A stretch of DNA of 64,000 nt from Nostoc sp. PCC 7524 (GCF_000316645.1 NC_019684.1:4562001-4626000); one strand, 5' to 3'. Positions 53,973-63,054 are shown, numbered from the stretch's first letter. Numbers and translations: made by a program. Notes: generated by a model from the letters alone, not told the origin.

Positions 53973-54476
53973 ATGAATTACATTGTTGCCGTATTACCAG
54001 ACCGTATCCAAGCCGAAGCTGCTTACTTAGCTTTAGAAAAAGAAGGTATAAATAGCACGATCCTGGGAAAAGGTTATAAAACTGCTGACGAATTTGGCTT
54101 AATTGATCCCAATGCCCAGGCCAAAAAACAAGCGCGGCTCATGGCATATTGGCTAGTACCATTTGGCTTTTTTGCTGGTTTTACCTTTAGTCTCATTACT
54201 GGTTTAGATACCTTTGCCTGGGCGGGTGAAATTGGCAATCACGTTGTTGGTGGGCTTTTAGGTGCTGCTAGCGGTGCGATGGGTAGCGTGTTTGTTGGCG
54301 GTGGAGTTGGTTTAATTGTAGGTAGTGGTGACGCTTTACCCTACCGTAACCGCTTGGATGCAGGTAAGTATCTCATCGTAGTTCAGGGTTCTGAAATTCT
54401 CTCCCGGCAAGCTAATCGCATATTACGTCAGTTTGAGCCAGAAAATATTCAGGGCTACGCTGACACTAGCGTGTAA
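53973..54476 (+). CDS. Membrane protein with DUF2007-like N-terminus
   Basis: 167 residues. The first 35 residues (YIVAVLPDRIQAEAAYLALEKEGINSTILG) look like a small ferredoxin-fold DUF2007 domain. Two membrane helices follow (about 60-78 and a Gly/Ala-rich span about 87-118, GLLGAASGAMGSVFVGGGVGLIVGSG), and a second globular part carries GKYLIVVQGSEILSRQANRILRQFEPENIQGY. The function is unknown. It is on the same strand as its neighbours but spaced by repeats. Confidence 0.65.
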   Translation: MNYIVAVLPDRIQAEAAYLALEKEGINSTILGKGYKTADEFGLIDPNAQAKKQARLMAYWLVPFGFFAGFTFSLITGLDTFAWAGEIGNHVVGGLLGAASGAMGSVFVGGGVGLIVGSGDALPYRNRLDAGKYLIVVQGSEILSRQANRILRQFEPENIQGYADTSV

Positions 54477-54574
54477 GGGACTGGGGATTAGTGAGGAGGA
54501 GGCAGGGGAGCAGAGGAGAATAACTATTGCCTATTGCCTACTAACTAATGACTATTGACTAATAACTTTTAATA

Positions 54575-55354
54575 ATGTTGCCACGAGAAGAACTGTTAAA
54601 GGGTGTTGAAAATCGAGATAGTATAGCGCGTGTAATTGACCAAGCGGAGCAAGCGATTAAAACTTGGGAAGTGGTGTTGACAGATTTTTTGTCACCCCCA
54701 GAATTGGCAGAAATTCAACGGGTGTTTAGTCGCTTAACAGAGCTACAATTGGTGGCTTGGGGTGGGTATCCGCAAGCTGAACGCCAAAGAGTAGCGATCG
54801 CACGCTCTGAGTTACCCTTAGATCAATCTCAAGTTAATCTTGTACTGCTAGAAATAGCTGGTAATTTTTTATTCGATCCGGCTACCCACCGCGACTTTTT
54901 AGGCGCAATGTTGGGAACGGGAATTGTCAGAGAAAAAACTGGGGACATTATTGTTTTAGGTGAACGGGGAGCGCAAGCAATTGTCGTCCCGGAGTTAGCC
55001 GAATTTTTGACAATGAATCTCCAGCAGGTGCGATCTGTTCCTGTCAAAACCCAACAGATTGATTTGAGCGAGTTAAAAGTTCGGGAACCCAAGAAAAAAG
55101 AATTAACAACTGTGGAAGCTTCTTTACGCTTAGATGCGATCGCTTCTGCTGGATTTGGGATGTCTCGCAGTAAAATGGTTGACTTAATTGATGCTGGCGA
55201 TGTGCGTGTGAACTGGAAGGAAGTCACTCAAGCTAGTTCGCAAGTTAAATCAGGTGACTTAATCGCCATTCGCGGTAAAGGACGTTTAGAAGTGGGGGAA
55301 GTGGCCGTCACTAAAAAAGAACGTTACCGGGTGCAATTAACTAGATATATGTAA
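54575..55354 (+). CDS. Photosystem II S4 domain protein
   Basis: 259 residues. The C-terminal S4 RNA-binding domain reads EASLRLDAIASAGFGMSRSKMVDLIDAGDVRVNWKEVTQASSQVKSGDLIAIRGKGRLEV (about 185-245), and the N-terminal part LPREELLKGVENRDSIARVIDQAEQAIKTWEVVLTDFL is characteristic of the YlmH-like PSII S4 family. It is thought to bind RNA and is associated with PSII or translation in oxygenic phototrophs. The stop abuts the CAGGTGA repeat. Confidence 0.85.
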   Translation: MLPREELLKGVENRDSIARVIDQAEQAIKTWEVVLTDFLSPPELAEIQRVFSRLTELQLVAWGGYPQAERQRVAIARSELPLDQSQVNLVLLEIAGNFLFDPATHRDFLGAMLGTGIVREKTGDIIVLGERGAQAIVVPELAEFLTMNLQQVRSVPVKTQQIDLSELKVREPKKKELTTVEASLRLDAIASAGFGMSRSKMVDLIDAGDVRVNWKEVTQASSQVKSGDLIAIRGKGRLEVGEVAVTKKERYRVQLTRYM

Positions 55355-55414
55355 CAGGTGACAGGTGACAGGTGACAGGTGACAGGTGACAGGTGACAGG
55401 TGACAGGTGACAGG
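55355..55414. repeat. Perfect heptamer array, 8 copies of CAGGTGA
   Basis: Eight exact copies of CAGGTGA plus a final CAGG lie immediately after the stop of the PSII S4 gene. The copies show no drift, which suggests recent expansion or active correction. Confidence 0.95.
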
Positions 55415-55477
55415 ATAAGAGAGGAAGAAGTGTTTGTTTCATTCCTCGCTAGTGGTGTGTTGTCTGTGAGGCTGTTC

Positions 55478-56254
55478 TTAAGCTTGAAAATGTTTAGCCA
55501 ACATACTTAACAAAGTTTTGCGGGGAACCAGTCGCGCTACTACACTTCTGAGTTGGGTACTCAGATCACTAACAATCAGAGTTGGTTCTCCCCTCTCTAA
55601 AGCTTTGAGGGAATGACGGACAACTTCTTCAGTAGTCATGACTTTATTTGTGGTTTCCGCTAAAGCTGGGGGAAAATTAGCTTCTGTAAAAAAGTCTGTT
55701 TCTGTTGGCCCTGGACAAGTTACTAAAACGCGTACACCATATTGACGATTTTCTGCCCATAATGCCTCGCTGAAACTGACAATAAAAGCCTTGCTGGCTG
55801 CATAAACAGAAAGGTAAGGTATCGGTTGAAATGCAGTGATGGAAGCAACGTTAATAATACTTCCCGAACCACGCTGACGCATGAGAGGCAAAAATCTATG
55901 GGTTAAATCTACTAATGCCAAAACATTTAACTGCACCATCTTAACTTGCCGTTCGCGATCGCTTTTGGCAAAGTCCCCATAGTCGCCAAAACCTGCATTG
56001 TTAATCAATAAATCAATCGTTAATCCCTTGGTCTTTGTGATTTCAAATACAGCCGCAGTCGCATCTGGTTCTGTAAGGTCTGTAACTATTACATCTACTC
56101 GAATTTGATATTGCTCTCGTAGTTCTTGAGCAAGCTGGTGTAGCTTTGCTTCTGAACGAGCAACGAGAACTAGGTTAGTTTGACGTGCAGCTAATTCTTG
56201 AGCAAAGGCTTTACCTATACCACCTGATGCACCGGTAATTAAAGCTGTTGACAT
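55478..56254 (-). CDS. Short-chain dehydrogenase/reductase
   Basis: 258 residues from the ATG at 56254; the alternate ATG at 56260 adds two residues. The Rossmann motif is TALITGASGGIGKAFAQELA (about 2-20), followed by NNAGFGDYGDF and the catalytic SITAFQPIPYLSVYAASKAF (Ser, Tyr, Lys). The C-terminal part has a conserved PGPTETDFF. Such NAD(P)-dependent enzymes of the classical SDR family act on a wide range of substrates. Nothing nearby specifies the substrate. Confidence 0.88.
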   Translation of the reverse strand: MSTALITGASGGIGKAFAQELAARQTNLVLVARSEAKLHQLAQELREQYQIRVDVIVTDLTEPDATAAVFEITKTKGLTIDLLINNAGFGDYGDFAKSDRERQVKMVQLNVLALVDLTHRFLPLMRQRGSGSIINVASITAFQPIPYLSVYAASKAFIVSFSEALWAENRQYGVRVLVTCPGPTETDFFTEANFPPALAETTNKVMTTEEVVRHSLKALERGEPTLIVSDLSTQLRSVVARLVPRKTLLSMLAKHFQA

Positions 56255-56419
56255 TCTCAATTATCAAGTTTTTCTTATTAGACCTATAAATTTTAGCAAT
56301 AGTTATTATTGGTTTTAAGTATCTTGATTGATGAATCTGATTGTTTGACTGTGGTCAATTTTAGTGATTTTTCGCAGCAGCAATGGGAATACTAGGTTTA
56401 TAAGTTACAGCTTATATCT

Positions 56420-57916
56420 ATGTATCGTCTCAACAAAAAAGCCTGGAAACTATTGCTGGCGGAAGTACAAAAATGTAGTGGGAATGACCAACTTAGCCAA
56501 ATGGAGCAGGAAATAGTCATTAAACGCTTAGAAAAACTACGTACAGAAAAAGGCTCTCCTGTGGGCTTAGATGAATTAAGTGAAACAGTTCTGGATATAT
56601 ATCCACAATTCAGTGAGAAGGTTCTTAAAAAAGCTACAAAAGCTAATCAAGCACCTGGGTTAATTACCAAAATCAAATGGGCAACTATTATCTTAGGTAC
56701 TTCAGTCGGGGTAATTTGGGTAGTCAATTTACCTTACCCGATGATTCGCTGGCCGATTGCCAAAACTGTACCCATCCTGCTATTGCCTAGTTATATCAGT
56801 ATGGATCATAACTATCGTGGCGCAATTCATAACCTAGAGCAAGCTGATCAGTTAATTAATAAAGCTACTAGCCCAGCAGATATTGAACGCGGTGGTGAAA
56901 AAATCAAAACTGCAAAACGAAATTTGGATAATTTACCAGTTTGGTTTTTAGGTTATTATCCCCAAGCTTACTGTAACTTATTTGGCTGTACTTGGCGGTT
57001 TACTGTAGATGAGTTTGAAACAGCACGTCAACGGGTAGGGCGGATAGAAGCGATTGTGTTTCAAGATAAAAATGCTTTAGTACCACTGACTCAGGGAGAA
57101 CAAACCCTCAAAGCAGCCAAGCAGCAGTATGAACAGGCTACTAATACTCAAGATAGGGAAAAAGCGATCGCCTCATGGCAAGAGGGAATTGACCAATTAG
57201 AACAAATTCCCCAACAAACACTAGCAGCAAAAACAGCCACAGCTAAACTCAACGCCTATAAACGTGATTTTGAAAATGCTCGCATTGGTAATTTCATCAC
57301 AGCCGCCCAAGAATTTGACCTAGCAGCCGAACAAGCCAAGTCAATTCAGCCAAAAGCTGCATCAGAATTATGGCAACAGGCTATTAACCGCATTAATCAA
57401 GTTCCTTTAGAAAATCCCCGTTATGTAGAAGCCCAAAAATTATTAGTCAGCTACCAAAGCAAAATCCAAGGTGTTGTTGATCCCCGCAGCAGCAAATTAA
57501 TTGAGGGTGCAAAACAATTTGCCCTTGCAGCCGCTAAATCTGCTCAAAATCCACCACATACAGAAATGAAATGGAAGCAAATTGCTAAATTGTGGTCAAC
57601 AGCCATTGAGCAATTGCAAAGCATCCGGGTAGAAGACCCAGGTTATTTGGAAGCTCAGAAGTTGCTAGCGACTTATCAAACTAATTTAGGAATTTTAGAA
57701 ACTCGCCTGCAAGCCGAGATAGAGTCACAATCATCACTGAAACAGGCGAATGAACAAATCCAGAGGTTAATTGCTGCACCTCCCTCTGAGCAACAGCAGT
57801 TTCAAGCCCAAATCCAAGGCATTATTAACCAGCTAAATACTGTGCAGTCTGGGACAACAGCCTACGCAGAAGCACAGATATTGATATCACAAGCCAAGAA
57901 GCGACTTCAGCAGTAG
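56420..57916 (+). CDS. Membrane-anchored helical repeat protein
   Basis: 498 residues. The N-terminal 85 residues are a helical region (KLLLAEVQKCSGNDQLSQMEQEIV). A membrane helix is at about 90-108 (IKWATIILGTSVGVIWVVN). The rest is a long periplasmic or cytoplasmic coiled-coil-like domain with a motif repeated about three times, W..AI..L..I....P.Y.EAQKLL..Y, for example WSTAIEQLQSIRVEDPGYLEAQKLLATYQ. The same motif occurs in the protein at 30475-31335. It lies 66 bases before tRNA-Val. The function is unknown. Confidence 0.65.
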   Translation: MYRLNKKAWKLLLAEVQKCSGNDQLSQMEQEIVIKRLEKLRTEKGSPVGLDELSETVLDIYPQFSEKVLKKATKANQAPGLITKIKWATIILGTSVGVIWVVNLPYPMIRWPIAKTVPILLLPSYISMDHNYRGAIHNLEQADQLINKATSPADIERGGEKIKTAKRNLDNLPVWFLGYYPQAYCNLFGCTWRFTVDEFETARQRVGRIEAIVFQDKNALVPLTQGEQTLKAAKQQYEQATNTQDREKAIASWQEGIDQLEQIPQQTLAAKTATAKLNAYKRDFENARIGNFITAAQEFDLAAEQAKSIQPKAASELWQQAINRINQVPLENPRYVEAQKLLVSYQSKIQGVVDPRSSKLIEGAKQFALAAAKSAQNPPHTEMKWKQIAKLWSTAIEQLQSIRVEDPGYLEAQKLLATYQTNLGILETRLQAEIESQSSLKQANEQIQRLIAAPPSEQQQFQAQIQGIINQLNTVQSGTTAYAEAQILISQAKKRLQQ

Positions 57917-57982
57917 GAATTTGTCAGAAAAAACATTTGCTATATGATAAATATATGCTATACTTATAAGTTGTGAAGTTAA

Positions 57983-58056
<74 letters not shown>

Positions 58057-58087
58057 CTAATAAAGTAATACTCTGTAACTTTGACAC

Positions 58088-58140
58088 TGTGACTTTACCC
58101 ATAACTTTGCCGCGATGGCAAGCTTATGGGTAAAGTCACA
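58088..58140. repeat. Long hairpin downstream of tRNA-Val
   Basis: Arms TGTGACTTTACCCATA (58088-58103) and TATGGGTAAAGTCACA (58125-58140) pair perfectly over 16 bases, and an inner TTGCC/GGCAA stem around GCGAT extends it. There is no T-run. It resembles an inverted-repeat element more than a terminator. Confidence 0.75.
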
Positions 58141-58272
58141 TTTATCAAAACAGAAGATGGTGATTCGTGGCTTGATGCCGTTAGGCGTTGCTCAAAGATT
58201 GAGGTCAAATTACTGACGGCGATCGCAAAAGTGATTCATGGTTTGATACGGTTGGATTATTCCTTTACATAA
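58126..58272 (+). CDS. Small open frame of uncertain reality (48 residues)
   Basis: Reads MGKVTFIKTEDGDSWLDAVRR and on to YSFT. The start lies in the right arm of the hairpin at 58088-58140. There is no recognisable family or ribosome site, and I list it only because it fills the space and contains an imperfect internal duplication (GATTCGTGGCTTGATGCCG against GATTCATGGTTTGATACGG). It may be a decayed gene piece. Confidence 0.2.
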   Translation: MGKVTFIKTEDGDSWLDAVRRCSKIEVKLLTAIAKVIHGLIRLDYSFT

Positions 58273-58276
58273 GAAA

Positions 58277-58300
58277 GAGACGTGAACTGAATCACGTCTC
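58277..58300 (-). terminator. Terminator-like hairpin for the gene at 58328
   Basis: Arms GAGACGTGA (58277-58285) and TCACGTCTC (58292-58300) are perfectly complementary around a 6-base loop. Read on the minus strand it is followed by TTTCTT, as expected for termination of the gene ending at 58328. Confidence 0.6.
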
Positions 58301-58327
58301 CAAGTGATGGGATAAATGCTTTATGTG

Positions 58328-58645
58328 TTATGCTGCGTCGGCTACCAGTAAGCTATTCACAGCGATGATGATGATTTGTGCTGCTAAAGGAGTGTCACAA
58401 CGTAATCTATCGTCGCTATTACAGGGTTGTGCTATCCATTCACCTTTCAGATTTTGGTAGAAAGTGCCAAGTAGTTGGGAACCATTCCAAACACGGTAAA
58501 GTTCGCCAAATACCTCTGATACCGAATCAATCTCAATTTCTGGTGCTACTGGGTCAGCAAGCTGGTCAATATATTCATCAAACTCGGTTTTAGCCAAGGC
58601 TGGGTTATCAAATTCATCTTGTACAATCATCATGAGTGACCTCAT
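58328..58645 (-). CDS. Hypothetical protein
   Basis: 105 residues, acidic N-terminal half (FDEYIDQLADPVAPEIEIDSVSEVFGELYRVWNG) and a mixed C-terminal half LLGTFYQNLKGEWIAQPCNSDDRLRCDTPLAAQIIIIAVNSLL. No membrane helix apart from the short apolar IIIIAV stretch. It looks like small cyanobacterial proteins with a WNG..LLGTFY..L.G.W motif, without known function. A terminator hairpin follows at 58277-58300. A repeat containing HIP1 sites lies upstream. Confidence 0.6.
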   Translation of the reverse strand: MRSLMMIVQDEFDNPALAKTEFDEYIDQLADPVAPEIEIDSVSEVFGELYRVWNGSQLLGTFYQNLKGEWIAQPCNSDDRLRCDTPLAAQIIIIAVNSLLVADAA

Positions 58646-58785
58646 TAATGAGGTTTAACAAAAGGCGATGCTCCAAAGGAGCCGCTACGCGATCGCATTT
58701 CTCTTGGTGGAGGGCGATCGCCTTTTTGAGTACATTAATATATTAGTTACTTGAGTAGCTAAACTCAATAAGCATATTTAAAACT

Positions 58786-59082
58786 TTAATTTGTCACTTC
58801 GACTGTGCTTAAAAAATTGTTTACCGATATTCCTAATGCAGTACAAATAGCCTCCAATACTTTTAGAGAAACGCTTTCAGACTCACCATACTCTAATTTC
58901 TTTAAGTTTTGATGCGAACATTCACCACCTCTGGCAGCAATTTCATCAGCCAGTTTCTGGCGTGACATTTTTCCACGTAATCGTTTTAGAACTGTTCCTC
59001 TATCTTTATTCCAGGCAACAGATACAACGTCCTCAATATAAATATAAATTCTGGTTTCTTTTTCACCCTTGTTGGTGTTGGA
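58786..59082 (-). CDS. XRE-type helix-turn-helix regulator
   Basis: 98 residues from MSNTNKGEKETRIYI; an earlier ATG at 59115 adds eleven residues. The HTH is KRLRGKMSRQKLADEIAARGGECSHQNLKKLEYGESESVSLKVLEAICTALGISVNNFL, a typical Cro/CI domain with the recognition helix SHQNLKKLE. The target is unknown. It sits at the start of the decaying restriction/toxin region and could regulate genes there. Confidence 0.78.
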   Translation of the reverse strand, partial: SNTNKGEKETRIYIYIEDVVSVAWNKDRGTVLKRLRGKMSRQKLADEIAARGGECSHQNLKKLEYGESESVSLKVLEAICTALGISVNNFLSTVEVTN

Positions 59083-59203
59083 CATATAATAGCTACAGTA
59101 GTAAACAAAATACAAATTTCATAGCTACTACAGTTTACAAACTATAACGATTTAGAGCGAAAGTGGGACTCCTTTAGAAAAACTGACTTTGAAGCACCAA
59201 AAG

Positions 59204-59428
59204 TCATCTAATTTTCATTCTTATCAACAGAAGTCCAAACTTGCGGATTTTGCCTTGCTTTGGATAGTAATGCGATGGCGTAAACGCCCAGCGTAGCTGA
59301 TCGCAGTGTTGAGATTTTGATTTCTGGTAAGCCATTAGTATCTTTAGCGGCGTTTTGTCGTGCGGGTCAATGACTATAAACTTGCCATGCTCATCTAGCA
59401 CAATATTAGGGCTTACGCACTGTACCAA
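59204..59428 (-). pseudogene. Short open frame, probably a gene remnant
   Basis: 74 codons. Its first codons lie in the MITE-type end at 59408-59422, so its start is not original, and the centre reads through a Nostoc dispersed repeat (GCGTAGCTGATCGC-like). The segment LDEHGKFIVIDPHDKTPLKILMAYQ looks protein-like. I recognise no family. Confidence 0.3.
59408..59422. repeat. Single end of the TAGGACTTACGCACT MITE family
   Basis: TAGGGCTTACGCACT differs at one base from the left end of the MITE at 41077. No matching right end is seen within the following 120 bases, so it is a solo or truncated end. Confidence 0.65.
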
Positions 59429-59510
59429 GGAATCATCTTGTGTGTTAGTCTATACGTTGCTCAGATACCACTTCTTAGCGGTGACAGCGATCGCCCAGTA
59501 CGAGAGATAA

Positions 59511-61089
59511 ATGACGAACGGACTGAACGGACAAAACGGACACAAGAAAAAGCTAGAAACCCAGCCATGGGATATTGCCGACTCGCTTCGGGGCAAGATG
59601 AATGCTGATGAGTTTCGGGATTATTGCTTGGGCCAATGAAGTGTTAGCGGAGGATGGCATTGACTTTCTGGAGATTGATGAATCTTCGGAGGAGGGGCAA
59701 GAATATATAGAGGCGATTCGGGAAGAGTCGATCGCCACGCTGGGATATTTTTTCAAGCCGTCAGAGTTGTTCAGTTCTTTAGCGGAACGGGCGTTAGGGG
59801 CGAAAAGAGCCACTGAAGAAAATTTGAGGGATGAAGATTTTGAGTCGTCAAATTTTATTTTGGATGATCTCGCCCAAGTGCTTAACAGTATTGAACGCTC
59901 CACAATGGGCAAGGACAGTGAGGAAGATTTTGATCATTTGTTTGAGGATCTGGATCTGAATTCCACGAAGTTGGGGCGGACTCCGAAGGCGAAAAATGCT
60001 TTAATTGCCAAAATTTTAGTGCATCTAAATAAGATTGATTTTCGGCTAGAAGAAACCGAGAGCGATGTTCTGGGGGATGCCTACGAGTATTTGATTGGGC
60101 AGTTTGCCAGTGGTGCAGGTAAAAAGGCAGGGGAGTTTTACACGCCGCAGCAGGTGTCTAAGGTGCTGGCGAAGATTGTGACAACGGGGAAGAGTCGGCT
60201 GAAGTCGGTTTATGACCCCACCTGTGGTTCGGGATCTTTGCTGCTACGGGTAGCGCGGGAGGTGGAATCAGTCGGTGATTTTTACGGACAAGAAATGAAC
60301 CGCACAACCTACAACTTGGGGCGAATGAACATGATTTTGCATGGTGTCCATTATCGCAATTTTGATCTGCGCCAGGAAGATACGTTAGAGAATCCCCAGC
60401 ATGAGGGAATGCGGTTTGAGGCGGTGGTGGCGAATCCGCCGTTTTCGGCGAATTGGAGCGCGAATAAGTTATTTGAGTCGGATGATCGCTTTAGTCAGTA
60501 TGGGAAGTTAGCCCCGGCTTCTAAGGCTGATTTTGCCTTTGTACAACACATGATCCATCACCTAGATGAGAATGGCATTATGGCGGTAGTGTTGCCCCAC
60601 GGGGTTTTGTTTCGTGGTGCGGCAGAGGGGCAAATTCGTAAGTATGTGATTAAGGAACGGAACTGGTTAGATGCAGTGATTGGGTTGCCTGCGAATATTT
60701 TTTATGGGACGAGTATCCCGACTTGTATTTTGGTGTTTAAGAAGTGTCGGGAAAATCCTGAAGATATTTTATTTATTGATGCCAGTGCCTATTTTGAGAA
60801 GGCGAAGAATCAGAATTATTTGCGGGATGAGGATGTTGACAAAATTGTTTCTACCTATCGGCAACGATTGCAGGAAGAAAAGTATAGTTATCGCGCCCCG
60901 TTAACGGAAATTGAGGAGAATGATTTTAATTTAAATATTCCCCGTTATGTGGATACCTTTGAGGAGGAGGAGGAAATTGATTTAGACGCGGTGGCGTGGG
61001 AGATTCGAGAAATTGATCGGGAGATGGTGGAGACAGATCGGCTAATTCGCGGGTTTTGTGAGGAATTGGGGATTGAGTCACCGTTTTAG
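59511..61089 (+). pseudogene. hsdM: Type I restriction-modification methylase hsdM, broken by an internal deletion
   Basis: The N-terminal part reads from ATG 59511 to TGA 59637-59639 (NGHKKKLETQPWDIADSLRGKMNADEFRDYCLGQ). The rest is in another frame from about 59602 to 61089, picking up at ANEVLAEDGIDFLEIDESSEEG. Family members have about 15 residues (typically an IFYKYLSE-like segment) between DYxLG and ANxxL. They are missing here, and the junction changes frame, so an out-of-frame deletion of roughly 45 bases is the simplest reading. Downstream motifs are intact: YTPQQVSKVLAKIV, DPTCGSGSLLLRVA (SAM motif I) and ANPPFSANW (catalytic NPPF). No hsdS or hsdR gene is seen nearby. Re-initiation at 59602 could still give a 495-residue protein lacking the N-terminal helix bundle. 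Confidence 0.8.
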
Positions 61090-61155
61090 AGGGTGAGGAA
61101 TAAAATAAAAGTAAATGCTAAACTACGGCGATATAGACGTTTCAGGATATCAGCG

Positions 61156-61407
61156 ATGAATATAACCTTGACACCAGAACAGGAGAGTTTAATTCGTGCC
61201 AACATAGCAACGGGTAAATATCAATCGCCTCAGCAGTTGCTTGAGGTTGCTTTGCGGTTGCTTGAGGAATACGAACGGGCGGAAAATGAGTGGGTTTTGT
61301 CTGTTCGGGAAAAAATCCAAGCTGCTATTGAGATGTCAGAGAAAGAACCGCCGATTGATGGAGAAGTTTTTGTTTCTGGGATTCTAGAGCGGTTTAAAAG
61401 GGAATAG
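61156..61407 (+). CDS. parD: ParD-like antitoxin
   Basis: 83 residues from the ATG at 61156; an earlier frame start at 61093 adds basic, unconserved residues. ITLTPEQESLIRANIATGKYQSPQQLLEVALRLLEEYERAENEWV is the ribbon-helix-helix ParD/CopG pattern, and the C-terminal helix (VREKIQAAIEMSEKEPPIDGEVFVSGI) is the toxin-neutralising tail. The stop is immediately followed by the toxin start. It sits between hsdM and fic. Confidence 0.85.
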   Translation: MNITLTPEQESLIRANIATGKYQSPQQLLEVALRLLEEYERAENEWVLSVREKIQAAIEMSEKEPPIDGEVFVSGILERFKRE

Positions 61408-61707
61408 ATGGCACAATATTTAATCAATAAGTTAGCTAGTCATGATCTCAATGAAATTGCTGATTATTTTGCGGTAAATAATGTCAGTGCTGGAGAAAAG
61501 TTTTTTAATGATTTTATCCGTAAGTGTAAGCAATTAGTGACATTTCCTAATAGTAGAAAAAGTTATGATTATATTTACTCTGGTTTAAAAGGTGTTCCTT
61601 TAAGCAGTTATATTGTTTTCTATTGTGTGCTTGAGGATGGTATTGAAATATTGAGGGTGATTAGTGGTCGTCGGGACTTGTTGACTGCTTTTCAAGAAAA
61701 TCTATAA
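61408..61707 (+). CDS. parE: ParE/RelE-type toxin
   Basis: 99 residues: YLINKLASHDLNEIADYFAVNNVSAGEKFFNDFIRKCKQLVTFPNSRKSYDYIYSGLKGVPLSSYIVFYCVLEDGIEILRVISGRRDLLTAF. This matches the ParE plasmid-stabilisation fold, with the SGRRDL C-terminal motif. ParE toxins inhibit DNA gyrase. Its start directly abuts the antitoxin stop. Confidence 0.85.
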   Translation: MAQYLINKLASHDLNEIADYFAVNNVSAGEKFFNDFIRKCKQLVTFPNSRKSYDYIYSGLKGVPLSSYIVFYCVLEDGIEILRVISGRRDLLTAFQENL

Positions 61708-61916
61708 GATGATTAGCTAACATTATTTTTTATTAAAGTTTTTATTAAATTAATAATATGCTAGTATCTTCCTCTAAACTTTACGAGCAGTTTATTGAAC
61801 AGGTAATTGGTTTAAGTCAAAAAAAAGACTTTTCATTAACTGCTTTAATCAGCAACTATGTGCGTATGAGTTATCAGGGTAAATTAGAGCAAATTGACAA
61901 GCTAAAAGCTTGGTTA

Positions 61917-63054
61917 TACCAATTCACGAAAAGTATGATACAGATAAATAAGGAATAAATATTAACGAGCAAAGATGGCTGGAGTAACCAAAGTAGAAAT
62001 AAAAGAGTCAGTAGAGGAATTGCATGAGTTGCTCTTAAAACAAAAAACAGCATCAAGTTTTGAACGGATTCAAGCTTTGTATTTGCTGAAAATAGGACAA
62101 GTGAAAACAATACAAGATGTAGCGGTGGTAGTAGGAAGGGCAAGGGTAACGGTACAAAGATGGTTAAAAAATTATCAAGAGTCGGGAATCAAGGGTCTAT
62201 TAACAACTCTAAAGAGTCCAGGGCGACCTGCAATAATTAGCTTACAAGTAAGAGAGCAGCTAGACAAAGAGCTTCAAGAATCGGAGGGATTCAAAAGTTA
62301 TGAGGAAATCCGAACATGGTTAAAAGCAGTAGAAGGGATAGAAGCATCATATAAAGTAGTACATGATACAGTGCGCTATCAAATGAAAGCAAAGCTAAAA
62401 GTGCCGCGAGCAGTAGGTATTAAATACGATAGCGAAGCAGAATCAGAATTTAAAAAAAACTGCCACAATACCTAGAAGTAATAAAAAAACACGTCATAGC
62501 ACCAGTAGATAGGCAAAAAACAATGAGATATTGGTGTGGGGACGAAAGCCGTGTGGGATTGAAGACTGAAGCTGGGAGACTAATTACTAAAAAAGGAGTC
62601 AAGCCCATCGGCATTATGCAATGGAAGCGGGATAATTTTTACTTATATGGATTAGTGGAACCCTTAACTGGAGAGTATTTTATCTGGGAATTCTCTCATT
62701 TGAATACAGCCTGTTTCAATATTTTTTTAGAAAAATTTTCCCAGACTTATGCTCAAGATATTCATATTCTTCAGTTAGACAATGGGGCTTTTCATTTAAG
62801 TCAGCATCTGAAAATACCAGAAAACATAGTTTTGTTATTTCAACCTCCACATACACCTCAAGTTAATCCAATAGAAAGATTGTGGGAAGAAGTTAAAAGG
62901 CATCTAACTTGGGAAAGCTTCTCAAATTTAGATGAATTAAGAGAATTTATCTGGAAGCGATTGGAACAATTAAACACATCAGTTGTTGCTTCTATCACAG
63001 GTTGGGATTTTATTCTTGATGCTTTATTTGTATCAGGCTTTTCGTGAATTGGTA
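61917..63054 (+). mobile_element. IS630 family insertion sequence
   Basis: The ends TACCAATTCACGAAAAG (61917-61933) and CTTTTCGTGAATTGGTA (63038-63054) are perfect inverted repeats, and further inside TGATACA pairs with TGTATCA. TTA flanks both sides (61914-61916 and 63055-63057). IS630 elements classically duplicate TA, which is contained in TTA. The element is about 1.14 kb and carries one two-frame transposase. It interrupts fic. Confidence 0.9.
61975..63047 (+). CDS. IS630 transposase, two frames joined by programmed -1 frameshift
   Basis: The first frame (61975-62475, 166 residues) is the helix-turn-helix half: TIQDVAVVVGRARVTVQRWLKNYQESG and SPGRPAIISLQVREQL. The second frame is reached through a run of eight A (62452-62459) by a -1 shift, continuing KLPQYLEVIKKHVIAPVDRQ into WCGDESRVGLKTEAGRLI. 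It carries the DDE triad: GDES, LQLDNGAFH, and NPIERLWEEVK. Such A-run frameshifting is the known expression mode for many IS630 elements, so the element may still be active. Confidence 0.88.

Noticed and set aside
55355..55414. Tandem repeat as a possible CRISPR array
   Set aside because: The unit is 7 bases with no spacers. All heptamer arrays in the window share this and none has the 25-40 base repeat plus unique spacer structure. No cas genes are present.
59553..59912. 119-residue reverse frame over hsdM
   Set aside because: Antisense shadow of conserved HsdM sequence.
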